NCBI RefSeq assembly: GCF_902506265.1
Contig: NZ_LR733556.1
Coordinates: 827,001-891,000, forward strand
Source: Flavobacterium sp. 9AF
GTDB lineage: Bacteria > Bacteroidota > Bacteroidia > Flavobacteriales > Flavobacteriaceae
Direction: 5' to 3'
DNA length: 64,000 nucleotides
The notes under the pieces are model-generated. The model did not search any database and was not told the DNA's origin. It saw only the letters and a list, made by a program, of their open reading frames with translations. Positions 56,998-64,000 of the stretch are shown here, in pieces. Within the stretch, counting starts at the first letter, position 1, and the number at the start of each line of letters is the position of its first letter. Position numbers and translations under genes: made by a program.

Positions 56998-57951
56998 CTA
57001 TTTAAAGAAAGAATCTACAAACTCAAACTTATTAAACACTTGCAAATCGTCAATTCCTTCGCCTACACCTATATATTTTACTGGAATTTTAAATTGATCT
57101 GAAATACCGATAACCACTCCTCCTTTTGCAGTTCCGTCTAGTTTAGTAACTGCCAAACTAGTTACTTCGGTAGCAGCAGTAAATTGTTTGGCTTGTTCAA
57201 AAGCATTTTGCCCCGTTGAACCATCTAAAACCAACATAACATCATGAGGAGCATCTCCTACTACTTTTTGCATTACACGTTTAACTTTACCTAATTCGTT
57301 CATCAAGTTAACTTTATTATGCAAGCGACCGGCAGTATCAATAATAACGATATCTGCGTTTTGAGCCACTGCAGATTGTAATGTATCAAAAGCTACGGAT
57401 GCAGGATCACTTCCCATTTGTTGACGTACAATAGGAATATTCACTCGATCAGCCCATATCTGTAACTGATCAATTGCTGCCGCTCTAAAGGTATCTGCAG
57501 CACCAAGTACAACATTATAGCCTGATTTTTTAAATTGATTTGCTAATTTCCCAATTGTTGTGGTTTTACCCACACCATTTACACCTACAACCATAATTAC
57601 ATATGGTTTCTTTTCATTAGGAATGATAAAATCTGTTTCATTACCCGTATTATTTTCTGCTAATAGACCTGCAATTTCTTCTCTTAAAATAGCATTTAAT
57701 TCATCTGTCCCTAAATATTTATCCTTAGCAACTCTATCTTCTATTCGCTTAATAATCTTAAGTGTTGTATTTACTCCCACATCTGAAGAAACTAATATTT
57801 CTTCAAGATTATCTAAAACTTCGTCATCGACGTTAGATTTTCCTGCAACAGCTTTAGTTAATTTTGAAAAAAAAGTTGTTTTTGACTTTTCTAAACCTTT
57901 ATCTAAAGTTTCCTTTTTTTCAGAAGAAAAAATTCTTTTAAAAAAACTCAT
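56998..57951 (-). CDS. ftsY: Signal recognition particle receptor FtsY
   Basis: GTPase that docks ribosome-SRP complexes at the membrane for co-translational insertion. From ATG 57951 (MSFFKRIFSSEKKETL) it has 317 residues: a short basic/helical N-terminus, the N domain and the G domain with GVNGVGKTTTIGKLA, DTAGR and TKLDGTAKGG. The upstream in-frame extension (to 58005) is rejected because it crosses the promoter. It is followed by a small membrane protein. Confidence 0.96.
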   Translation of the reverse strand: MSFFKRIFSSEKKETLDKGLEKSKTTFFSKLTKAVAGKSNVDDEVLDNLEEILVSSDVGVNTTLKIIKRIEDRVAKDKYLGTDELNAILREEIAGLLAENNTGNETDFIIPNEKKPYVIMVVGVNGVGKTTTIGKLANQFKKSGYNVVLGAADTFRAAAIDQLQIWADRVNIPIVRQQMGSDPASVAFDTLQSAVAQNADIVIIDTAGRLHNKVNLMNELGKVKRVMQKVVGDAPHDVMLVLDGSTGQNAFEQAKQFTAATEVTSLAVTKLDGTAKGGVVIGISDQFKIPVKYIGVGEGIDDLQVFNKFEFVDSFFK

Positions 57952-57975
57952 ATTTTTAAAGTTAGTATTTATTAG

Positions 57976-58006
57976 CAAATGTAAAAATAAAAAAGCTACT
58001 TTCAAA
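57976..58006 (-). promoter_or_regulatory. Promoter of ftsY inside the preceding terminator
   Basis: TTTG (58006-58003), 19-base spacer, TACATTTG (57983-57976), minus strand. The -33 TTTG lies within the loop region of the rpmB-rpmG terminator hairpin. Confidence 0.65.
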
Positions 58007-58020
58007 TGAAAGTAGCTTTT
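57991..58020 (-). terminator. Terminator of rpmB-rpmG-DUF4295
   Basis: AAAAGCTACTTTCA (57991-58004) and TGAAAGTAGCTTTT (58007-58020) form a perfect 14-bp stem with a 2-base loop, 20 bases after the DUF4295 stop. Confidence 0.85.
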
Positions 58021-58039
58021 CTATATAATTGTAAAAGAA

Positions 58040-58192
58040 TTATTTCTTTTTTAAGTATTCATCAACTAGTTCAGGAGCCATAACTGCTTCAACGAATGTG
58101 TAAGCACCTGTTTTTGGAGATTTAACCATTTTAATTGCTTTAGTTAATCTCTTTGAAGAAGTTTGTAAAGTTGCTACGGTTTTCTTTGCCAT
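58040..58192 (-). CDS. DUF4295 small ribosome-linked protein
   Basis: Translating the minus strand from ATG 58192 gives the 50-residue basic MAKKTVATLQTSSKRLTKA ... VEAVMAPELVDEYLKKK. It matches the short DUF4295 family that follows rpmB and rpmG in Bacteroidetes. A ribosome-associated role is likely by position. It starts 8 bases after rpmG and is closed by the shared terminator. Confidence 0.88.
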   Translation of the reverse strand: MAKKTVATLQTSSKRLTKAIKMVKSPKTGAYTFVEAVMAPELVDEYLKKK

Positions 58193-58200
58193 GACTTATA

Positions 58201-58383
58201 TTATTTTATTTCTTTATGAACTGTAACTCTCTTTAAGATTGGATTAAATTTTTTAATTTCTAATCTATCTGGAGTATTTTTTTTGTTTTTAGTAGTAATG
58301 TAACGAGAAGTTCCAGCTACACCAGAAGCTTTATGCTCTGTACACTCTAAAATAACCTGAATTCTATTGCCTTTCTTTGCCAT
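58201..58383 (-). CDS. rpmG: 50S ribosomal protein L33
   Basis: A 60-residue basic ribosomal protein: [46 protein letters not shown]. Zinc-independent form: only one cysteine (LEC), without the Cys pairs of the zinc form. Middle gene of rpmB-rpmG-DUF4295, 27 bases after rpmB. Confidence 0.97.
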   Translation of the reverse strand: MAKKGNRIQVILECTEHKASGVAGTSRYITTKNKKNTPDRLEIKKFNPILKRVTVHKEIK

Positions 58384-58410
58384 CTTTATATATTATTAAG
58401 GTTTTAGGAA

Positions 58411-58647
58411 TTATTTAATCATTCCGTCTGCTTTTGCTTTTTTAAGAACAGCAGCAATACCGTTTTTATTAATTGTCTTTAATGCAGATGCAGAAACCTT
58501 TAAGGTTACCCATCTATCTTCTTCAGCAATATAAAAACGCTTTTTAAATAAATTTACAGAGAATTTTCTCTTAGTTTTATTCATAGCGTGAGAAACATTG
58601 TTTCCTACCATTGCTCTTTTACCTGTAAGTTCACAAACTCTTGACAT
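58411..58647 (-). CDS. rpmB: 50S ribosomal protein L28
   Basis: A 78-residue ribosomal protein: [59 protein letters not shown]. Normal length. First gene of the small operon; upstream TTTCTTTG (58693-58686) is a near match (7 of 8) to TAnnTTTG. Confidence 0.97.
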   Translation of the reverse strand: MSRVCELTGKRAMVGNNVSHAMNKTKRKFSVNLFKKRFYIAEEDRWVTLKVSASALKTINKNGIAAVLKKAKADGMIK

Positions 58648-58726
58648 TATTTATACTCTTTATTTCGTTATTCAAAATCAGGGTGCAAAGAAACAAAATT
58701 GAATCCAATTACACAACTATCTTGTA

Positions 58727-59974
58727 TTAATTTTTTAAAATTTCTTTATAAAGCATTTCAAAGGCTTTGCTAACGGCTCTTTCTACAACCTTTATTCTTG
58801 GTTGTCCAAAATTAAATTCCTCACAATAAACGGTTTCTGGAGTAGCTAAAGCAATAAAAACAGTTCCAACCTCTGCTTCAGAATCACCTTTTGTCGGCCC
58901 AGCGTTTCCTGTAGTCGCAATTGCATAATCTGTTTTAAAAAGTTGTTGAACTTGAAGTGCCATACTTTTAGCTACTTCTTTACTTACCACAGAAAACTCA
59001 TCTATAACTTCTTTTTTTACTCCTAAAACATTTATCTTAGAATCAGTTGCATAACTTACTATACTCCCTTTGAAATAATTTGATGCTCCTGATATAGAAG
59101 TTACATTTTCAGCAATTTTACCTCCTGTACAACTTTCAGCTAAAGCTAAAGTTTGTTTTCTCTCTCTTAAAAGAGAACCTACAACCGCTTCGATAACTTC
59201 TTCTTCATCTATCCCTGTAATAATTTCTCCTATTAATTGATATAATTCTTTTATTTGAACCTCTAGACTGGATTTTAATAAATCTTCATTTTCACCTCTA
59301 GCTGTCAATCTTAATCTAACTCTTCCAGGCGCTGGTAAATAAGCTAATTTTATATTAGAAGGCAAATTATCTTCCCATGATTCTATTTGCTCTGCAATTA
59401 GACTTTCTCCTCTTCCATAAGTCATAATGGTTTTATGAATTATATAAGGTCTTTTAAATTTAGAAATCAATCGAGGAATCACTTCTTCTTCAATTAAATA
59501 TTTCATCTCATAAGGCACTCCAGGTAAGGAAATAAAAACAGTTTTTTCTTTTTCCATCCACATACCTGGGGCAGTACCCACTTTGTTAAAAAGAATTTCA
59601 GCCTTAGAAGGAACCAAAGCTTGTTCTTTATTTATTTGCGTTATAGGTCTTTTATAAAAACCTTCTATTAAATCTCTAACATGTTCTAAAACAAAACTAT
59701 TTTCAATTAATTTATCATCAAAATAATCACAGAATGTTTTTTTAGTTATATCATCTTTTGTAGGACCAAGCCCTCCAGTTACAATAACTACATCTACCTT
59801 ATTTTGAAATCCTAACAAAGTGTTTAAAATATGCTCTTTATCATCTGAAATAGAAAGCATTTCGAAAGTTGCTATTCCAATTTTATCTAAAGCTTTTGCA
59901 ATGAATGATGAATTTGTATCAACAATTTGACCAATAAGTATTTCATCACCAATGGTAACAATTGCAGCCTTCAT
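58727..59974 (-). CDS. cinA: CinA-like competence/damage-inducible protein
   Basis: A 415-residue two-domain protein. The N-terminal MoCF/molybdopterin-binding domain (about 1-170) begins [29 protein letters not shown] and [13 protein letters not shown]; the C-terminal CinA domain (about 250-415) has [34 protein letters not shown], which deamidates nicotinamide mononucleotide in relatives. Normal length. It starts 13 bases after the HPt gene, same strand. Confidence 0.95.
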   Translation of the reverse strand: MKAAIVTIGDEILIGQIVDTNSSFIAKALDKIGIATFEMLSISDDKEHILNTLLGFQNKVDVVIVTGGLGPTKDDITKKTFCDYFDDKLIENSFVLEHVRDLIEGFYKRPITQINKEQALVPSKAEILFNKVGTAPGMWMEKEKTVFISLPGVPYEMKYLIEEEVIPRLISKFKRPYIIHKTIMTYGRGESLIAEQIESWEDNLPSNIKLAYLPAPGRVRLRLTARGENEDLLKSSLEVQIKELYQLIGEIITGIDEEEVIEAVVGSLLRERKQTLALAESCTGGKIAENVTSISGASNYFKGSIVSYATDSKINVLGVKKEVIDEFSVVSKEVAKSMALQVQQLFKTDYAIATTGNAGPTKGDSEAEVGTVFIALATPETVYCEEFNFGQPRIKVVERAVSKAFEMLYKEILKN

Positions 59975-59987
59975 AAATTATTTGTAA

Positions 59988-60332
59988 TTATAATTTAAAG
60001 TCTTTTTTTAATTCCTTAATAGCTAAATCTACTCTTTCTTTAAGAGATTTATACACTTCTTTAATATCTTTCTTCTTCCCTTCTGATTTAGCCCAAGTCA
60101 TAATTTGTATATTTTCGTCATAAGCTAAATCCATCCCTAGTAAGTCAAGAGAAGGCTTAATTTTATGAGCAGCAGCATAAGTTCTAGAATAATCTTTTTC
60201 TTCTATACCAATTTTGATTGATTTAATTTCAGCGGGTACTTCCTGCAAAAAAAGATTTACAATTTGAAGTGCAAACTCTACATCGTTCTCGGAAATCTCA
60301 TACACTTTAGATAAATTGTATTGTAATGCCAT
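59988..60332 (-). CDS. HPt-domain phosphotransfer protein
   Basis: A 114-residue protein consisting of one HPt domain. The phosphorylatable histidine is in AAAHKIKPSLDLLGM (about residue 56). It relays phosphate between a hybrid kinase and a response regulator. No kinase gene is near. It sits between an FAA hydrolase (5 bases upstream) and cinA; the operon link probably has no functional meaning. Confidence 0.85.
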   Translation of the reverse strand: MALQYNLSKVYEISENDVEFALQIVNLFLQEVPAEIKSIKIGIEEKDYSRTYAAAHKIKPSLDLLGMDLAYDENIQIMTWAKSEGKKKDIKEVYKSLKERVDLAIKELKKDFKL

Positions 60333-60337
60333 AATTT

Positions 60338-60949
60338 TTATTTAACTTGAATCTTGAATGTTTGTTTGTTTTCTATATAACCCTCTAAAACATCTCCTGC
60401 TTTCACAGCCGCAACTCCTTTAGGTGTTCCTGTAAAAATAACATCGCCTTTTTTTAGAGTAAAAAATTGTGAAACATAAGCTATTATTTCATCAATTTTC
60501 CAGAGCATTAATGAAGTGTTGCCAATTTGTACTGCTTCTCCATTACTTCTTAACTCAAAGTTAATATTTTCCAACGAGGAAAACGATTTTTTCGGTAAAA
60601 AGCTACCAATAATCGCTGAATGGTCAAAGGCTTTGGCTTTTTCCCATGGTAGCCCTTTTGCTTTTAACTCATTTTGAATATCTCTTGCAGTAAAATCTAT
60701 TCCAAGACCTATTTCTTCGTAATAATTTGCAGCAAATTTTGGACTTATATATTTTCCAACTTTGCAAATTTTAACTAAGATTTCTACTTCATGATGTACA
60801 TCTTGACTAAACTCTGGTATATAAAAGGGCGTCTTTTTGGGTAAGACCGCTGTTTCAGGTTTTAAAAAAATAACTGGTTCTGATGGCTTTTCATTATTTA
60901 ATTCGGAAATATGATCAACATAATTTCGACCAATACAAATTATCTTCAT
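60338..60949 (-). CDS. Fumarylacetoacetate hydrolase family protein
   Basis: A 203-residue member of the FAH family: MKIICIGRNYVDHISELN, PVIFLKPETAVL, the metal-binding HHEVEILVKI, GIDFTARDIQNELKAKGLPWEKAKAFDHSAIIG, and GDVIFTGTPKGVAAVKAGDVLEGYI. Likely a C-C bond hydrolase or an oxaloacetate tautomerase-like enzyme; the substrate is not clear. The family lacks the N-terminal extension of eukaryotic FAH, as usual in bacteria. Confidence 0.93.
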   Translation of the reverse strand: MKIICIGRNYVDHISELNNEKPSEPVIFLKPETAVLPKKTPFYIPEFSQDVHHEVEILVKICKVGKYISPKFAANYYEEIGLGIDFTARDIQNELKAKGLPWEKAKAFDHSAIIGSFLPKKSFSSLENINFELRSNGEAVQIGNTSLMLWKIDEIIAYVSQFFTLKKGDVIFTGTPKGVAAVKAGDVLEGYIENKQTFKIQVK

Positions 60950-61029
60950 ATTTATAATAGTAGTTATTACAAGTTGGTATATTAAACATTTAAAAAAATG
61001 CTTTTATAATGCCAATTTTAGTTTGAAAT

Positions 61030-61800
61030 CTATTTAGTATTTAATTTTCTTAACTTAATTCCTGTTAAGACTTTTTTAGTATATAACGGAAAGTCTGCAT
61101 TTTGCAACCAACTAAAATAGCCTGGTTCTTTTTCAAGTACTTCTTCGACTAAAGCTCCTTTGTGTTTTCCAAAAGAAAATATTTCTTTATCCTCATTATT
61201 TAAAATAATAAATCCTGCAAAATCAACAGTCTTTTTTCTTGTTGTGTATTCAGACAGAGATTTTATATCGTTTTCCAAATCGTCATATCTATCTAGTTGT
61301 GCTTTTAATATCTCATAAGTTGCCATTGTATCAGCAGCTGCACTATGCGCATTTTCCAACTTTTCATTGCAATAGAACTTATAAGCTGCACTTAATGTTC
61401 GTTCTTCTTTTTTATGAAAAATGGTTTGTATATCTACAGAAACTCGATTCTTCATATCAAAATCCACTCCAGCTCGCAACATTTCTTCAGCTAGTAAAGG
61501 AATATCAAAACGATCAGAATTAAAGCCTGCTAAATCTGCATCTTTTATCATATTATAAACATGCGGAGCTAATTCTTTAAAAGTAGGTTCGTTTGCTACT
61601 TTTGCATCATCAATACCATGAACAGCAGTAGTATGAGCGGGTATTGGAATAGTAGGATTAACTAACCATGTTTTACTTTCTTTATTTCCATTAGGATACA
61701 CTTTAAATACAGAAATTTCTACAATTCTATCTTTCCCTACATCAATACCCGTAGTTTCAAGATCAAAAAAACATATAGGTCTATTTAGTTTTAATTCCAT
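61030..61800 (-). CDS. DnaQ-like 3'-5' exonuclease
   Basis: A 256-residue exonuclease of the DEDDh type: motif I ICFFDLETTGIDVGKDRIVEISV, motif II FNSDRFDIPLLAEEML and motif III HSAAADTMATYEILKA, then a C-terminal half ending FSFGKHKGALVEEVLEKEPGYFSWLQNADF, a small zinc-free domain found in Bacteroidetes exonucleases. It likely acts in DNA repair or RNA turnover. Its 5' end overlaps DUF2306 by 20 bases. Confidence 0.93.
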   Translation of the reverse strand: MELKLNRPICFFDLETTGIDVGKDRIVEISVFKVYPNGNKESKTWLVNPTIPIPAHTTAVHGIDDAKVANEPTFKELAPHVYNMIKDADLAGFNSDRFDIPLLAEEMLRAGVDFDMKNRVSVDIQTIFHKKEERTLSAAYKFYCNEKLENAHSAAADTMATYEILKAQLDRYDDLENDIKSLSEYTTRKKTVDFAGFIILNNEDKEIFSFGKHKGALVEEVLEKEPGYFSWLQNADFPLYTKKVLTGIKLRKLNTK

Positions 61801-62425
61801 TTTTAAATTTGTTTGTTATAAAATAAACTATTACTATTTCTGCAATTAACAAATTAATCACCCATCCCAACCAAGAGACAATTCGATAAGTATCCATAGG
61901 TAAAGGATGCCACAAAAATACAATAATGTATTTAAAGAGACGTAAGGAAATAGCCGACAAAGTTAATGCAAAACTTCTAATTGCAAATTGCTGATGCTTT
62001 TTAAAATTTAATTCTTTCGCATAATAAAGAGAAAGAAAGGTAAAAATAAGCCATAAAATTGACAAGATGGTAAAACTGATTTTTGAAACTAACCCTCCAT
62101 TAGCATGAATACCCATTATTAAAGAGGCAGGACCAGAAAACAATAAAATAATTATTAAATATAGTTTACCGATTACTTTATGAGTTTTAGGAAATTTTAT
62201 TCTTATTTTTTTTGAAAATTGTAAAATACCAAATAACAACAAAAATATGCTAGTATAAACATGTGTAAAAAAAGCAATTGTATAATAAGGTAGTTTTACT
62301 TCCTCTTGTTTTAATTTTAGAAAGGTAACTTCAAAGTTTAGGGGTAAATATTGAAGTGTGATCAACAATAGTAAATAAGAAAAATAAATATAAATAATTA
62401 TAAAAAAGAGCTTAACTTTCTTCAT
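61781..62425 (-). CDS. DUF2306 membrane protein
   Basis: A 214-residue integral membrane protein with about six helices (MKKVKLFFIIIYIYFSYLLLLITL at the N-terminus). The HKVIGKLYLIIILLFSGPASLIMGIHANGG and KKHQQFAIRSFALTLSAISLRLFKY segments, with conserved His, fit DUF2306. Function unknown. It overlaps the exonuclease gene by 20 bases and is preceded by the YARHG lipoprotein 8 bases upstream, so the three share an operon. Confidence 0.85.
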   Translation of the reverse strand: MKKVKLFFIIIYIYFSYLLLLITLQYLPLNFEVTFLKLKQEEVKLPYYTIAFFTHVYTSIFLLLFGILQFSKKIRIKFPKTHKVIGKLYLIIILLFSGPASLIMGIHANGGLVSKISFTILSILWLIFTFLSLYYAKELNFKKHQQFAIRSFALTLSAISLRLFKYIIVFLWHPLPMDTYRIVSWLGWVINLLIAEIVIVYFITNKFKNGIKTK

Positions 62426-62433
62426 TACAACAA

Positions 62434-63381
62434 TTATCTTCCAAATCGATCATAATATTCTTCAGCATTTTCTTCATACAATAGCAATAAATCGATATTT
62501 TTCAATTCTATTTCAGTAAAATCTTTGGACACATCATTAAAAACAGGCATATACCATTCATGCATTTCGAAATAGGATCGCAATTGTCTATTTTTAAAAG
62601 AATACCCGTGTCTTGCATATATTGAGTTTCTAAGAATAAAAATATCCGATTTTTTTAAATTCTCAACAAATTCTTTAGTAAGAATATCTACAGAAGGATT
62701 CTTTTCAAAAACTTTATTTGTAGATGTTAAATATTCATCTTCAAACCAAGTTTCTTCTTGATCATCGATAGTTTCTTTATGTTCAACTTTCTTACTTTTA
62801 TCCCAATCAGTATAAACATCTTCCAGTTCATTCTCTGGATTATATACAAAAAGTCTCTTCTTTAATTCTAATTTTCTTCTATCAATTTTTAAAACCTCAT
62901 TTGCTTTCCATGTACCAATCATCAAACTATCATTACTCTTAATTGAAACAAGAAACTTTCCATCATATTGGTCATCACCAGGCTCTTGTAATTCCAAATT
63001 AAATTGATTCGATTGAAATGTAATTTTACCATTAAAAGGCCTTATATTTCCACTCACAATGGAATGCCCTTTCACAATTGAATCTTCAATTTCGTCGATA
63101 GATAAAGTTATTTTTTTATGCAAATTATAATAAACATTTTCATCTTCAGCAACTAAAGTATCTATTTCATAATCTGACAAATCCGCTTTAAATTCTCCTA
63201 CCCAATAACCTAACAAATCTTCTTTAGACAACATCATTAAATTATTGGTAACTATAGGCTCATGAAAATCGATTAACTTTTCATCATTGATTGCCAATTT
63301 TTTTGTTGTTTTTTCATTTCTAACCACTTCTTTACAACTAAAGAATGTTAGTACATAAAGTAAAAAAATAAAGTTTTTCAT
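62434..63381 (-). CDS. YARHG-domain lipoprotein
   Basis: A 315-residue lipoprotein (signal MKNFIFLLYVLTFFSC). Its middle is a beta region (LLGYWVGEFKADLSDYEIDTLVAEDENVYY), and the C-terminal 90 residues form a YARHG domain (IFILRNSIYARHGYSFKNRQLRSYFEMHEWYMPVF), an extracellular module found in Firmicutes and Bacteroidetes whose ligand is unknown. It starts an operon with DUF2306 and the exonuclease. Confidence 0.85.
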   Translation of the reverse strand: MKNFIFLLYVLTFFSCKEVVRNEKTTKKLAINDEKLIDFHEPIVTNNLMMLSKEDLLGYWVGEFKADLSDYEIDTLVAEDENVYYNLHKKITLSIDEIEDSIVKGHSIVSGNIRPFNGKITFQSNQFNLELQEPGDDQYDGKFLVSIKSNDSLMIGTWKANEVLKIDRRKLELKKRLFVYNPENELEDVYTDWDKSKKVEHKETIDDQEETWFEDEYLTSTNKVFEKNPSVDILTKEFVENLKKSDIFILRNSIYARHGYSFKNRQLRSYFEMHEWYMPVFNDVSKDFTEIELKNIDLLLLYEENAEEYYDRFGR

Positions 63382-63397
63382 GCTAATAATATTAAAA

Positions 63398-63418
63398 AGG
63401 CAGGTTTTAAACCTGCCT
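63398..63418 (-). terminator. Terminator after the E2 gene
   Basis: AGGCAGGTTT and AAACCTGCCT form a perfect 10-bp stem around one base, with a T-run following on the minus strand. Confidence 0.8.
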
Positions 63419-63439
63419 AAATATAAATAAAATTTCGGA

Positions 63440-64000
63440 TTAAATATCTCTATTAATATCCCAAGCTTCTAAATATTCTGCAACACGCTTAACAAAACTT
63501 CCACCTAATGCACCATCAACTACTCTATGGTCATAAGAGTGTGACAAAAACATTTTTTGACGAATTCCAATAAAATCTCCCTCTGGAGTTTCAATTACCG
63601 CAGGAACTTTTCGAATAGCTCCTAATGCTAATATTCCTACTTGAGGCTGATTGATAATTGGTGTTCCAAAAACCGATCCAAAAGTTCCCACATTGGTTAC
63701 AGTATAAGTACCTCCTTGTGTATCGTCTGGTTTTAATTTACCAATTCTCGCTCTATTGGCTAAATCATTTACCGTTTTAGCCATCCCAACTAAATTTAAT
63801 TGGTCCGCATTCTTGATAACTGGTACAATTAAATTTCCATTAGGTAACGCAGCGGCCATCCCTAAATTAATATTTTTCTTCTTGATAATATATTCTCCAT
63901 CCACAGAAATATTCATTCCTGGAAAATCTTTTAAAGCTTTAGCTACCACTTCCATAAAAATAGGTGTAAAAGTTAATTTTTCACCTTCTCTTTTTTCAAA
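63440..64000 (-). CDS. 2-oxo acid dehydrogenase E2 component (5' part outside window)
   Basis: Acyltransferase core of a pyruvate, 2-oxoglutarate or branched-chain dehydrogenase complex. The visible 186 residues are the C-terminal catalytic domain: LTFTPIFMEVVAKALKDFPGMN at the window edge, GGTYTVTNVGTFGSVFGTPIINQPQVGILALG, the active-site SHSYDHRVVDGALGG and the end EYLEAWDINRDI. The open frame continues past base 64000 without a stop, so this is the 3' part of a longer gene (lipoyl and peripheral-subunit domains lie outside). The subtype cannot be fixed from this part. Confidence 0.93.
   Translation of the reverse strand, partial: FEKREGEKLTFTPIFMEVVAKALKDFPGMNISVDGEYIIKKKNINLGMAAALPNGNLIVPVIKNADQLNLVGMAKTVNDLANRARIGKLKPDDTQGGTYTVTNVGTFGSVFGTPIINQPQVGILALGAIRKVPAVIETPEGDFIGIRQKMFLSHSYDHRVVDGALGGSFVKRVAEYLEAWDINRDI

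Noticed and set aside
57952..58005. In-frame extension of FtsY
   Set aside because: It overlaps the promoter and the terminator hairpin; the family-like MSFFKRIF start is at 57951.

Overview
The window is a dense, strongly AT-rich bacterial chromosome segment. Protein families seen mostly in Bacteroidetes (DUF6495, DUF4295, GIN/DUF2807 proteins, carboxypeptidase-like and TonB-plug-like modules, YARHG, a PagL-type barrel) point to Flavobacteriaceae, most likely Flavobacterium. Promoters support this: many start regions carry the Bacteroidetes sigma element TAnnTTTG, several with TTG or TTTG 19-21 bases upstream. Shine-Dalgarno sequences are weak or absent, so starts were chosen from family N-termini and from these promoters.

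Layout. 1-7000: DNA ligase LigA (cut by the window edge), a DUF6495 gene, the rpsF-rpsR-rplI operon, a LytTR response regulator and PriA. About 6948-7062: an rRNA operon terminator and the 3' part of a 5S rRNA, fused directly to a histidine kinase gene that is cut off after its phosphoacceptor helix; this is the clearest rearrangement or assembly seam. 8.5-19 kb: a type I GAPDH, a MuiA-like surface protein with an inserted carboxypeptidase-like domain, an ECF sigma factor with a partner membrane protein and two small secreted proteins, a c-type haem protein, an ABC-F ATPase, an MFS transporter and a YceI lipoprotein. 19-26 kb: a single-domain degenerate DEAD-box protein, a sigma-54 activator without a DNA-binding domain, a structured intergenic element, MscS, an ABC-2 exporter and DnaJ-GrpE. 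27-33 kb: a nucleotide-sugar-epimerase-like protein, a hotdog protein and a DUF4870-PadR-PspC-GIN envelope-stress type cassette. 33-37.5 kb: a glutaminyl cyclase, a small peptide with a bacteriocin/RiPP-type leader, an XRE regulator, TrxB and a HisRS with an extra domain of about 100 residues. 37.6-50.9 kb: an FtsX-type permease, PrmC, GNAT, a tightly overlapped ribD-HAD-DMT-YigZ operon, a thioesterase, dnaA with a phosphatase and a methyltransferase, cell-wall proteins (lysozyme-like, DUF2279, MltG), GNAT and DapF. 51-64 kb: HtrA, a PagL-like barrel, a second long GAPDH, DUF721, a serine hydrolase, FtsY, rpmB-rpmG-DUF4295, CinA, an HPt protein, an FAA hydrolase, a DnaQ-like exonuclease, DUF2306, a YARHG lipoprotein and the 3' part of a 2-oxoacid dehydrogenase E2.

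Most of the window is core housekeeping. No phage, transposase, CRISPR array, tRNA gene or classical defence island was seen, and no gene-free stretch exceeds about 280 bases. The parts most worth a second look are the leader-peptide/glutaminyl-cyclase/XRE locus (33.1-34.7 kb), the HisRS insertion, the imperfect hairpin element at 20970-21060, the 5S/kinase junction, and the sigma/anti-sigma cluster whose members carry TonB-plug-like sequence.
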